From assembly GCA_009767595.1 (NCBI GenBank), contig VSDK01018978.1:343410-407409 (forward strand): DNA of 64,000 bases. Reading direction: 5' to 3'. Below the pieces are notes generated by a model. It saw nothing but the letters and a program-made list of their open reading frames with translations. It did not search any database and was not told where the DNA came from. This document shows, piece by piece, positions 12,828 through 24,800 of the stretch (position 1 is the stretch's first letter; every line of letters starts with the position of its first letter). Made by a program: the position numbers and the translations under genes. The stretch is from Symbiodinium kawagutii. Taxonomy: Eukaryota > Sar > Dinophyceae > Suessiales > Symbiodiniaceae.

Positions 12828-12938
12828 GGCTATGGGTCAATATTGACCAACCAATAATGGGGGATGATAACCAGCAATAATAGGGAAAACAATGGTTAAT
12901 GATGGGGAAGCAGGGGTACAGGTTTTTGACCCGCAGCC
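12828..12938 (+). mobile_element. Family A element
   Basis: A well-preserved copy from GGCTATGGGTCAATATTGACC to TTTTTGACCCGCAGCC, with the conserved middle word agggaaaacaatggttaatg. Confidence 0.7.
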
Positions 12939-12990
12939 ATATGTTACACATGTTTGGTAAATTTGGATGGGGAGGTTATGGTGGTCAATC

Positions 12991-13104
12991 TTGGATGTGC
13001 ACCTGGGGTTATAACCATGGTTAGGTTACAAGCCCTATAAGGTAGCTTGTGACCCCTAGAAACCGTGGTTGGTGACCATCTACTAAGTGGGGGTGCACAT
13101 CCAA
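12991..13104. repeat. Fold-back element with perfect 13 bp arms
   Basis: The outer arms are ttggatgtgcacc (12991-13003) and ggtgcacatccaa (13092-13104). Inner sequence such as ttacaagc and gcttgtga is also complementary, so the whole 114 bp could form a hairpin. Confidence 0.6.
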
Positions 13105-14614
13105 ATTGGGGAAAACAACCAAGAAGAATTGTTCAACAACAACTAGCTGGTTGGTGGTTTGCTTGACATTGTTTATCCATTTTGGAATCGTTGGATGATT
13201 CGCAAATCTTTTTCTGGTTTAAAACCACTAGCCATCTGTGATTCAGGGATCATATTCTCATTGGCAATCGTCATCCATTGACAGGAGTTCAAAATCACGA
13301 AGACAAGCAATCCTAACAATGGATGAGCATGGGTAATGGAGGCTCTATTAGCTGGTTGATAGGAAATGACACAGTTTGATTGTGGGAAACTATGTTCATC
13401 AACAAGTACACTCAATGAATTGGAAACTGCTCATGTGAGGGTCGTGTCAGCAGCACTGGTAGAATATGATAGAATCACTTTTATTGTGATTCAATGACAT
13501 GGCACGCAAATGACACAGTACTACGGTCTGATATAAAGGTCTTTTTGCATCAAGAGTGACGCATAGCGAAAAAAATGTATACATGTAGTTACTGTAAGTA
13601 ATCATATAAAGATGATTATGCCCATGCACACAATATAATTATGCTTAATTGAAAAAATAATTGTTGGATTTTGTTGACAAGTTGTATGGTTGGACCAACG
13701 AAATGCGAGGCAGGTGTCAAATCCAACCACGACACATTACGCAAAGAGGAGAGCCTGAGGAGAGCATTGCTTTTTGATCTCGATATGGAATTGAAGGGTT
13801 CTATCACTGCTTGCGCTGCCCGTGCTCGTCATAGCTCTTTTATTGGTAGCTTCTAAGTCGTCCTCCTATCATCCAATCATTGGCGAGCTGTGTCACGTTG
13901 GCAGAATCTTGTCCCAAGTTGAGAGCATGCAGATCATCCATGTAGTCTCTGGAACAGTCTTAATTGCTGGAGCCATGTTAACAAGCCCCATTTTTGGGAT
14001 AAATCACCAGCAAGCTGGTGAGATTGGAGTGGTTTATGACCAAATGGATCTACCAGTAGAGCACATCAAGATGGATGTTGCATCATCAATCCTGATAAGA
14101 TTTATTCATGGCCACCCTTCAACAGCCCGTAGCCTTGACATAGTCACCAAGCATCAAGCGCCATAGGTTCTGAAGCCACAGTTCCAGTGATGGAGGCACC
14201 GGGTGGTTGAGATTTACGTCACAACAAGTGCCACTCCGAAGGGATGCAATCCCTTCCATCGCTGTGGAAATCGAGTGGCTTAGAGGCAAGCGACCATTCA
14301 TTCCAACCATTCTGATTCTGCCCTTCCAGTTCGCCCCGCAAACGAACGTATTCATATGCTCAAGGATTGACCATTTGTACTTGCCTTGGCACCTGTCCTG
14401 GCCCCTGGCATTGCTAGGCACCCGCCAACACCAACATCTACGTGGCAGATCTTCCGGTTGGGATCGATGTGGGGAAGCCCTTGCGGCGCTCGCAGCTGTT
14501 CCTTGTGGCAGTTTCAAGTTGCGGTTCCTGTGAGAATCAATTGGAACCAGTGGTTGGAACCCTGGGAGTCAAATGGCTATCTGGATGATCCATCTGTTTC
14601 CTTGAGAGGCATTG
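13105..14614. other. No supported gene
   Basis: Open frames of up to about 115 codons occur here, for example on the + strand at 13822-14166, but without splice-consistent ends or motifs. A half copy of the family B end (ctggttggtggtttgc) lies near 13148. Confidence 0.4.
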
Positions 14615-14733
14615 GGCTATGGGTCAAGGCTTTAGGCAACCAATTTCGTGGGAGATAAGCTTGCCAACAAGTTCATAGGGAAAACAATGGTTAATGATGG
14701 GGAAACCAGGGGTACGGCTTTGACCCCCTGCCA
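14615..14733 (+). mobile_element. Family A element
   Basis: The copy runs from GGCTATGGGTCAAGGC to TTTGACCCCCTGCC and shows the same internal order of conserved words as the other members. Confidence 0.7.
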
Positions 14734-16053
14734 TTTGATTGGAATCCAAGCGTGACAATCGCTACAGGGCAATTCTTGATGATAGCATGGATGCTCACTC
14801 TGCTGGTCGTGATGGTGATGCTCTTGCCAATTTGAGAGGTGGCCCCAGAATTGCAGGGATATGCAGCTATGCTTCACCCACTGTGGTGGGTCCCAACATT
14901 CTCACATGCTTTGCTCCATTTCTGGTTGCTGTGGTCCATGTGATAGTTGTCACAACCAACTGCAGGGATATGTGTTGATATCACCCAGGAAAACCAAGGT
15001 TCTGCCATCTCTTCTACAGGGACTCGACAATGAGTCAACAATCGCTGATTAATAGATATTACAAAAACATGTTTCTCTTCTAGCCAAGTTTTTACATCCA
15101 ATGCCTTGATGTTTCCATCTCTATTCGCCACCCATGTCATTTCGCACTTCTTTCGATTCTTCCAAGGCCAGCACTGTTCAGACGATCTTCAGCGAGTGAC
15201 TTGGTCAACGTTGGTAAGGCAAGATCTGGAATCCGCACCCCCTCGGAGGCATCGCTCATGCCATGACTGGTGTCCGGAATGGGTGCTTTTCCAAGTAAGC
15301 ATGATCATTCTGGGGATGAGCGAAAATACTCCGAAATGTTGATATTGATAAATTTTGTATTATGTTATATTATATATATAATTTATTGTTTCATAGAATA
15401 GAAACACCATACATTTATTTGTAAGACATACATTTTGCAACATATTAACAACACATGCAACACATCACAATATGATGAGCCCAGCTCAGCTCCAGAAGCC
15501 CCAAAACTGCAACAACTCCACCGACGAGATGACTCACAGAGGGCTGACAACCAAACGACAGGTGGCGAGGAATGGCAAGATCCACAGCCGTTGTGCACGA
15601 CTTGGGACGCCAAGTCGGGTTGCTGGCGATCGATGGTTCACACCAGATAAGATGCTCGTGATTTGGTTTTCGTTTGATAAGAGGAACAATATCAACCCAA
15701 CAGTCACCCGCTCGGATGGCCAGGATACTATGAAAAACAGGACTTTCATCCCCAGAGGTTTCTGAAGGAGATCTGAATGAGATGGGGTGCGCAGTGAATC
15801 AGCTGGCGAGTCCATGATTCTGAACACCTTTGGTGTGAAACCAGCAGAGGATTTCTAAATGTTTCCCTAGCCCTTCTCTACCCCTTCCCTTCCCCCCCAA
15901 GACTGGTGGTTTCTCCATGGTTCAGCCAGCCTGAGCTCGCCCGGCCGAGGTATGGTACCATCGTCACAGGCCAGATCAAAGTGATGCCTGGCAACGCACC
16001 AGGACGAAAAGTGTGGGCTCCCAGCTGTGCTGCCAAGTTTCATCGTTTCAGAT

Positions 16054-16158
16054 TGGTGGTTTCTTGGACTAGGGGACCCCCAAACATGGTGAAGGTATAC
16101 TACTACAAATGGTTGAAATGGGATGATTTGGGGGTACCCCTATTTTTGAGAAACACCC
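16054..16158. mobile_element. Family C short inverted-repeat element
   Basis: One end reads ggtggtttcttgg and the other ttgagaaacacc. The interior contains gacccccaaa and gatgatttgggggtacccc, both also found in the copies at 22300-22460 and, reversed, 33151-33253. Confidence 0.55.
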
Positions 16159-16493
16159 ATTTCATTCATGAGAAGGTACTTATGGCAAGTTTTACATCTG
16201 GCAAAAGTGCCTTCGATTGAAAGCTGCAATGAGCAGCTCGGTAGTGTTGCCGGCCAATGCTTGCACACATCCTCATTATTTTCCGGCATGCTTGTCATGA
16301 ACCCACCTCTCAAAATGATCTAATCGATGGATATAATACCGTCTCCTATCGCTGTTATTAGTGGGTGCTGCTCTGTCCACAGCCGCAGTGGTATGGTTTC
16401 CACACCAAAGTAATCAATTTCTTCGTGGCAAGCAAAGGTATGGACTCTCACTAGAATTCCTTGGTTCATGTAGCGATGCAAATGATATAATTG

Positions 16494-16598
16494 TTGTGGG
16501 TCAAAACCCCGTACGCCTATCCCACAAATGACCGCTCTTGTTTTCGTTGGGATGTTTGCCAAACCATTTATTGGTTAGTTAAGATTGACCGATAGCCA
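16494..16598 (-). mobile_element. Family A element, reversed and decayed
   Basis: Read on the minus strand it begins GGCTATCGGTCAA and ends GGGTTTTGACCCACA, with degenerate middle words. Confidence 0.5.
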
Positions 16599-17189
16599 TA
16601 TCGATGATGCACCACCAGTATGTTGAACGGTGGACCATTATTGCTGAGTGAGCCTTGTCCAAGACATTCGGCCGGATCATTGGCGGGGAGGGTTCCTTGC
16701 TACAGCTGATGGCACTTGAATATTCTGTTCCAATCTACTGGAACCTTGAAAATCCTGCAGAAACTGTAAGCAACGGTTTTCATGTTCCAATAGAAACTTG
16801 AAAATCTGAAAAGGTAACCATGAAAATCTACTGTAAGCAACCATGAAACTGTAAGCAACGGATGAAAATTGTTTCAGGAGTTTTCCATGGTTTCCGAATT
16901 GGTTTTCTTGCAGAATTTTTTTACAGCTGAACAGCTGTTGAAAGGTACCACATGGGAAGCCCCTGAAGCAACAGTGGAACTTTCCGCAACTTGGAAACTG
17001 CTCTGATCTAACATCGCAAGCGGTAGAAACCACCATTTAATCATTTATAGATGATTTCCAATCGGCTTTCTCCAGCAAATCTGGTGAGTGATTTTCCAGC
17101 CAACTGTCAGATCAGCATTATCAATATCAACCATGATGATTCATTGCTAGCCACTATGAACTATCAGCAAGTATCAACCACTGTTGGCC

Positions 17190-18330
17190 ATTTCATTCCT
17201 GGATTCCCTACGTTTTCCATGATTTCCCCTGGTTTTCCTACGTTTCCTATGATTTCCTTTGATTTTCCTACGTTTTCCCATGGTTTCCCATATGGTTTTC
17301 CTATGATTTCCCATGGTTTCCCGGTGAGATTCCCCCCCGCCACTGAGTCCGCGGCCATGATTCGATTTTCGACCTTGGACGAGGCGAAGCTAGCACGGTC
17401 CCGTCGAATGTTGAATGGTGAAGGAGTGGATAGTGGTTCGAACTAGTGATTAACTAGGGGTTACTAGTGATTAACTAACTAGTGATTAACCACCAGCCGA
17501 GTAACTAGTGATTAACTACTGGATGGCTTATACCCACTAACTTAGGTTTTTAGTGTTTTTGGGATATGATTGATTGACCATATAACCACTAAAACAATAT
17601 TTTTAGCAAGGGATCTAACAGCCACCAAGCTAGGGGTTAATAGGTGATTAGGCAATTGGTAAATAGTTACTTGGCTGGTGGTTAAGTAGTGGACAGTGGT
17701 TGATTAACATGGTGAAGTAATGGTGAAGTAGTGGATAGTGGTTGATTAACATGGTGAAGCAAGGTGAAGAAGTGGATAGTGGTTCATGAGTGATTACTAG
17801 TGATTAATTACCAGTGATTGCTAGTGATTACTAGTGATAGCTAGTGATTAACTAGGGGTTAGTGATAGGTGATTAGGCCATTGGTAACTAGTTAATTGGC
17901 TAGTGAATAAGTGGATAGTGGTTGATGAGTGACTACTATAGTGATTCCTAGTGATTACTAGTACCGACTGCTGCTGCACTGCTCGCTGTGCGCGGTAGTC
18001 TTGGAAGCTGTCCGCAGTACTAGTGATTACTAGTGACTACTAGTGATTACTAGTGATTGCTAGTGATTTCTACTAGTGGGTACCTAGTGATTACTACTGG
18101 TTGATTACTAATCACTGGTTGATTACTAGTGATTGCTGGTGATTACTAGTGATTAACCAGTGGTTAGTGGTTACCTAGTGGTTAATAAGTGGCGCTTCGT
18201 GGTTGATTAACATGGTGAAGTAATGGTTAGTTGGTTTTCTCACATGCCAAGACTCGTGTTTAGCCAGTAGTTTCATTACTAGTGGTATAGTAGTTAATCA
18301 ATTACTAGTGATTAATTAGAAACTGGTGGT
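17190..18330. repeat. Composite low-complexity region
   Basis: From 17190 to 17330 copies of cctacgttttccatgattt alternate with ccatggtttccc. From about 17440 to 18330 most of the sequence is made of actagtgatt words in variable register. A non-repetitive GC-rich island at 17965-18020 (ctgctgctgcactgctcgct) interrupts the array. Confidence 0.7.
17533..17629 (+). mobile_element. Family D short element
   Basis: It shares the words ttttagtgtttttgggatatgattgat, accactaaaa and agcaagggatctaacagccaccaag with the copies at 28213-28352 and 33305-33414. The ends are imperfect inverted repeats. Confidence 0.55.
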
Positions 18331-19326
18331 TGGCTGGTGATTAACGAGTGGTTTCATTATTGGTTTCAGTAGTGTCAATTCGTGGTTGAGTAGTGGTTAA
18401 TTCGTGATTAACCGGTTTCATCCGCATTCATCATGTTGCTGCACCCATTGATAAGATTTGCTAAGATGATCATAGCTCGCTACAGTCAAACTTAGTGATG
18501 CTTCGAAGATGCTTTGAGTGGTGATGGGGGTCACGAAAACCCCGTTTTTTGAAGCAGCTCTTTTTTCCCCCATCACCAGCTGCAGTAGAGGATATCACCA
18601 GCTGCTTGGGGATCTAGCCTGCTCCCACGTCTTGAGACTCCTGCCAGTACCATGGCAAAGTCCTGGATGGGAATAAAGTCAAGCTCTAGTAGTGGTGGTT
18701 GTAGGGGGGTGGTGCCCTATTGCATGGCCTAGTGGAAGGATTGCGGCTTGATTTTTGTGCCAATTATTGCCCATTTAGTATCGAATATCAACCAAGATTA
18801 GAATGAGTTCTTTTTCTAGTTGCTGTTGCCCCCACTGTTGCCCTTGTTCCTATTGTTCTTGTTGCTGGTGGTTGTGGTTTTAGTGGCGCGTTGGTGCTTG
18901 CTGTTTGGGGATGGCACCATTGCGATACTTGCAGCTGGCTCAATTGCATAAGCTCCGGCTATCAAGCCTTGGCATCGCATAATTTGTTTGGAGGGTCCTT
19001 GTGGAGGTCGTAAATTCTGAGCCCAGTCAAGGGACTAGGTGGCCATAGACGACTTAGCACGGAGATTTTACTGTTTCGTGCTGTCTAATGCTGTAACCTA
19101 TGTGAGATACCCATTTCTCCATCTCCGAGCTGATTGACTTTCACTCAGAAACTACATCCACTGAGTCTCACGAGCTGAGTCTCAGCGGGTGCTGATGGTT
19201 GAACGAGCCACTTCGATGCGGTCATTGGGGCGAAGCGGGTCATGAGGGGCTGCACCAGGATCCACATAAGGAGGGTATTCCAAGCATCCGCGGGGTCATT
19301 TTTTCAACCATCCATGACTTAGTCTG

Positions 19327-19430
19327 CTTGGTGGTTTCACCTTTTTATTGAATCTTAATGACCTAGTGTGACCATATGGTTGGGCTGACAACCACATATT
19401 CTTCATCGGGCCGGTTCAGCCACCAATCAG
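19327..19430. mobile_element. Family B element, diverged
   Basis: The ends are cttggtggtttcac and cagccaccaatcag. The interior has diverged from the other copies but keeps the internal word catatggttgg. Confidence 0.4.
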
Positions 19431-19971
19431 TCCATGACTCGGGGGTGCACCATGCGCCATGGGCGATGGAGGCGAAGTGGATCAAGGAGAACTTGGATGG
19501 CAACATCCCTCAGGGTTTGAGCGAGCCTGTCATCGTGAGATATGCCGACACGCCAGGGGACCCAGCGCGGTGTTTCACCGCTAAGCTGTGGTCACATGGG
19601 ATAATTGGATCAGTTCGAACGTGGTATGACTGTACTGACTGGTGGTTGGGAGGCAGCTAAGGAATGCTAAGGAGTGGGTATCCTTCTAGTCCTTTGAAAG
19701 GGGGAGCCAGTTGGAGCTACCAGGAATGCCCGATCACCAAATGATAGTATAGGTTAATATGAAGCAAGAAATGCTTAGTAAAATGGTGAGTAGATGTTGG
19801 TAGTTCGCCTGATCATGGGATCGGTTCACAGCTACGGGTCACGGCTCCTCACCAGATGAAGATCTGGTTCCCAGGCCCGAGATCAAAGCTGCGAAAGCCA
19901 TGGGCATGGCTGGTGGCAAGGCACGACGTCGTGCATCCAGAGGGCTGAAGGATATCGAGTCATAAGAGATA

Positions 19972-20127
19972 TGGCTATGGGGCGATATCAACCCAACCCA
20001 TCATGGGGGGATCTATGGGTCAATATGAACCAACCCATCATGGGGGATAAGTTCACCAACAACCTACAGGGAAAACAATGGTTAATGAGAGGGGAACCAG
20101 GGGTACAGGGTTTTGACCCACTGCCAT
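19972..20127 (+). mobile_element. Family A element with duplicated 5' end
   Basis: The full copy begins near 20012 (tatgggtcaatatgaacc) and ends ttttgacccactgcc. About 40 bp of a second 5' end (tggctatggggcgatatcaa, 19974-20011) lies directly before it, suggesting insertion into, or duplication of, an older copy. Confidence 0.65.
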
Positions 20128-21838
20128 AGCTATTACTTTGTTGAATGATGTTGAATGATTTTTCCAATTGATAGTCAATGACTTCGAATTGATGATTGTC
20201 GATTCACGCCTGGTCATGATTTGTTGAGGCTTATAAAGGTTGTGAACTGACGATGAATTTATTGCTATTCATGGTTTGTTCATGGCTCAAAGTAAAAAGT
20301 GACTCTTCTCCGAGGATGACTTGTTCCCGACTGAAAATGCTCATGTCGGGACTGCCGGGAAAGCCTTTTGAGCCATAGCAACATGCTTGGTGGTTTCAGA
20401 CATTTTCTTCGTGCTTGAGATTGAACCACCTTGACGGAGTGTCGGGCTGAAATCTCACCCGTGGGGGTTCTACTGTCGTCGGGATAGGACAAGCAATCAG
20501 GTAACGGTGATGCTATGCGCTGCTAAATGATGGTTGATAGAATGATTAGTTAGTGATGGAGAAATCGATCCTGGCATGACAAGTCATTGTCGAGAGTGGT
20601 TGAAGGCAATCAGCATGCTTGGTGATCAGTTATGAAGAACGATTCCTAAGGCCTGATTTGTGTTGATTGGATTGAAGCCATGCCAAGAGGGATCGCATAA
20701 TCAGTGTCTTCATCTTCATTGGCCTTGCTGAAGCCTTTGGAATGCCATCTACTTCTATTGGCAGATTGATGCTGGAGTCTTTTCCAGTAGAGCTGGACTT
20801 TATGCAGACAATTCATGACAGTTACAATGAGTTGCTACTGTATCTCTTAAGCACTTATCTTTGGGTTGAGTCTGAGTGCTCCGGAACATTTAGACTATCA
20901 AGACAAAGAATTGAATTACTTCTCATTCTCAGTTTGTCTTGCGGAAAGAACGTGATTGTTGGGTTTACATTCCGATGCCTTAGAAAAGATCTGAACATAT
21001 ATATAGTTTAAAAAGGATGTATGTTGTGTGGTTAATGATCTGTTTACAGACATTTGCACAAAGACAACGACCACTCTATCTACCTGTTGATCAATGCATT
21101 TTGTATGATATGGAATGGTGCAAATGGACGGGCGGATCCATAACAATAGATCACCCTCAGTCAGCCTCAGTCTCAAAACACTGGCTGGTTGATTCTCGTC
21201 AAACATGTATCGCTTACGAACAGCACGATCTACCGGTCCTAGTCACTAGTAATTAAACCTAATAAGGTTTCATGAGGTTTTTCAAGATTTGCAAAAAAAA
21301 CCTACCGATCAAAACCCTAATCGATCTGACTACCACAACGAGATGGGTGAACCTTTCTTGTCAGAGATTACGGTGCGCATTATCGACAAAACAATGCAAT
21401 GGATGGACCAGGGATTGACCCAAGTTTTTGCTCGCTGCAGTGCGCAAGGCCTGCAACAGAACGGAACATATGACATTAACAAAACAATGCAATTGTCAAC
21501 AATTGCTTAGCAGGATTGATTAACCTCTGTTCTCTACCACTTCCAACCATTGGTAATACACTTGGCACAACAATGACCAACCATTTTTGGCAATGAACTG
21601 ACCATTGTACTAAGAATCGTTTGCCATTGCCATCCATTACCAACAATTACGAACCAAGTACAAACCGTTACACACCATGAATAACCGCTAAGAACCATGA
21701 ACCAAACATTACAAACCATGAGTAGCCACTACAAGAACCATTCACCAACCATTCTCAACCACTGGTTACCACCGCAATTTTCAACGGTTGCTACATGTTG
21801 GATGCCTCCCAATCGATCGATCGCAGGGTTGGCCAGCT

Positions 21839-24800
21839 ATGAATGGCGGCGGCAAGGGAGGCAGGGGAAAAGGATATGGAGGGTGGATGGGTCGGTCATC
21901 AAGGATTTTGGTTAAAGATGTAAAAGCCTTGATGATAAAGCCTCGGATATGAAGCGATAAAACGCCCATCTTTAACATCTTAATATATCTTAGGAGGGTC
22001 AGCCGAGGCTTGTTATCGCCATACTTTGAGCGATCAGCTGCGGCTTGAAGGGGGTTCAGTGTTCCACTCGGCCTTTTGCATGGCTCGCTGCGAGGCTATG
22101 GCAAGTCGAAGGGTGGCGGTGGCGGCAGAAGTATGCCATACATGGGCGGTGGTGGCATGATGGGAGGAATGGGAGGAATGGGTGGCATGGGAGGAGGCAT
22201 GGGAGGCGCGGCCCTGCAGGGTTGGGGGTTGGGAGCTTTGGAAGTTGAGATGGTCCACCAATAAGGCCTCAGGCTCATGGCTGCACCTTGGAAAGATGCG
22301 GTGGTTTCTCAATAGCTGGGGGTTACCGAAAAAATGGCTGGTTTATCACTGGAAATGGGGGCTTCTCAAACTATATGGACCCCCAAAAGTGGTTGGTAAG
22401 TTGCAATAAATGACTCACATTGGATGATTTGGGGATGCCCCTATGACTTGAGAAACCATCATGTGAAACATCAGTTGTGCGTCAAGTTGTGAGTCGAAAA
22501 CCTACACCGCCTGCAGGAAAGGGCAAGGGAAACGTCATGGTTCCAGGGTCTGGAGCCCCGAACTGCCACACGGTGCACGGATGTGCACGGCATGGATATC
22601 CCATCACTGCATGCTTAGGTCCATAGTTTTTGTTGGGTCAAACTTTGGCCATGGCTTTGCCCCAAGAGAATCCATCAGTTTGCGGAGCTGTGCTTGACCC
22701 AGGGAAGCAACAGGTGATGGCGTGCAAATGGGCAAGTTGGAGAGACTCAAATTGTTATGGGAAGATGATACTATTATAAGATTCTAGTGGAACCACCTGC
22801 ACCTCCCATTTTTCGGGCAGTTCCGAAGCATCCCGGTGCAGTCCCTGCGTGGTCTTTGAAATCAGTAGCGAAGCTGGCACCTGATCTGACAACGAAACCG
22901 ACCCCGCGCATGGGCCACAGGGGCCAATCAACTTCTGGTGCTCTCGAATCCCAGGATGTGCCAGGAAGGAAGGTTGCAACCAAACAACCAGCCACTGAAA
23001 TGAATAACCTCAAGTAATTACTGCATGATAACACTACCAACAAGAACCAGGATCCTTAGTTTTCGTTTATATATTGGTTCAACCGGCTTCTGTGCGGGGA
23101 AACCTCAGCTGAAGAATTTGCCCGTTGTTAGCCATGGATTGGAGTGATCACTAGGATTCTTTACAAACCTTTCTAAACCAGTACTGTTTCAAAACGCGTC
23201 AAACATCTGTGAGAATTTCATGAATTCATACGTTTTTTAATGTTCTGTGAGGTGTACAGTAGATTGTGCCGACAGTACGACTTAACCTGACTGTTTGTAC
23301 ACCCATGCAGCCCAAGGGATTCAGTGACAAACTGCAGAAACACACCAACTGTTCAGAACCATTGCCGCCCATAATGAACCACTCCTCACTATTGTTAGGC
23401 GCCATTGTTGGGCCTCATCAGCCATCATCTACGATTCCTATGGTCATGAAATCGATCATTGTATCATGTGAATCATGTGCATTTGCTATAAATCATTGAT
23501 ATTGATCATCAAAAACCCCTACGAACAACCACAGTTGATGATTTATCATTTCATCATCAACCACTATCAACTCACTATATATTGGATGACTAACCACAGT
23601 TCACAGTTGTTATCCTTGCAAGCACAGCCACCACGGCGATCCACCAAGGATGAAAGGAGGAGGCAAAGGACAATGGGGTGGCATCAAGGTGCGCTGCCGG
23701 ATGTCAATCGATGTTTCTACATTTTGTGCATGCATTGGTGAATGGTCAATGATTGGTCAGTAACCATTGATGGTTGATAGCGGTTAATGATTATTAGTAA
23801 TGGGTAGTAGTGGTTAGTAATGGCTTATAACTACTTTTGCTGTATTGTACTTAATTATACTGCATATGATCTGTATGTGAATCTGTGTACACCGAACCTT
23901 AAACATTGAACATCACCAAACCATTTGTGCTTATTTTGAACATGTTCTGGACTGAAGCTTTAAAGCTTTGAAGTTGATGTGCTTAATCATAGCCAGGGAA
24001 ATCGTGTCAAAGCACCGAATTGCCCGAGGCTGATGGTGAAAACCTTTGTAGGCTGACTATCAGGCGTTCGAATTACTGATGCAAATATCAGATCCACAAT
24101 AACGACCAGCCACATTTGACGGTCGGAACTGTGAAATCCCGACACCAGTTCCATCCGGTGGCACTGCCTGGACCAAGTCGAAGCGGATTCATATCGTTGA
24201 ATCGAAATCCAGAGAGCCATCAAGGAGTCTTCAATGATTTCAATAAATGCATTCTTGATGGAACAACTGGAAATCAAGGAACAACTCCATTTGAGTCCAT
24301 TTTTAAGAGAGTCTTCAAGGAGTTTCCTCCATTTCAATTCATTTTTGCAAGGAGTAACTCCTCCATTTCAAGGAGCAATCCTAGTATTTTCAGGAAACTG
24401 CTAGGGCCCGGTTCAAGAAAGGCAGCCCAGTACTGCAGTAAAAGCAGCTACATCCCAGGGATTGGAACTTGTCACTGGCTGAAAACCCATTGCTCCGTGG
24501 TGAGCATCATGATTGGAGGTCGCTTTCTAAGATGTCGGATCTTACAAACAGAAAATCCCGTGGAAACTCACTTGCTGAGCCATTATTGAGCCATCCTCAA
24601 TTTGTATCATCAAATAAGCCCGTTGGTGTTGATACATGGTACATTGATCTATATACTTGGTGTGCTGACAGCCCATGTTAGTCTTTCCAAAGATGGTGCT
24701 GCATCGTTTCAAACGCTGTCAGGGTTTGTTCACTGGCTTGCTGGAGGCCAAGGCAGGGGAATGAGTCTTTCTTTCCTCGGTGTAGGCCGCTTGTGTGTTG

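Larger units (their letters stand above)
18331..21838. other. No supported gene; contains repeat elements
   Basis: AT-rich sequence with scattered elements. The segment taaggagtgggtatccttc...gagggagccag-like at 19668-19722 resembles 32955-33015 and may be another small fold-back family. No phase-consistent exon chain was found here. Confidence 0.4.

Noticed and set aside
13822-14166. 114-codon + strand frame with hydrophobic start
   Set aside because: No recognisable family, no splice-consistent boundaries and ordinary AT-rich composition.
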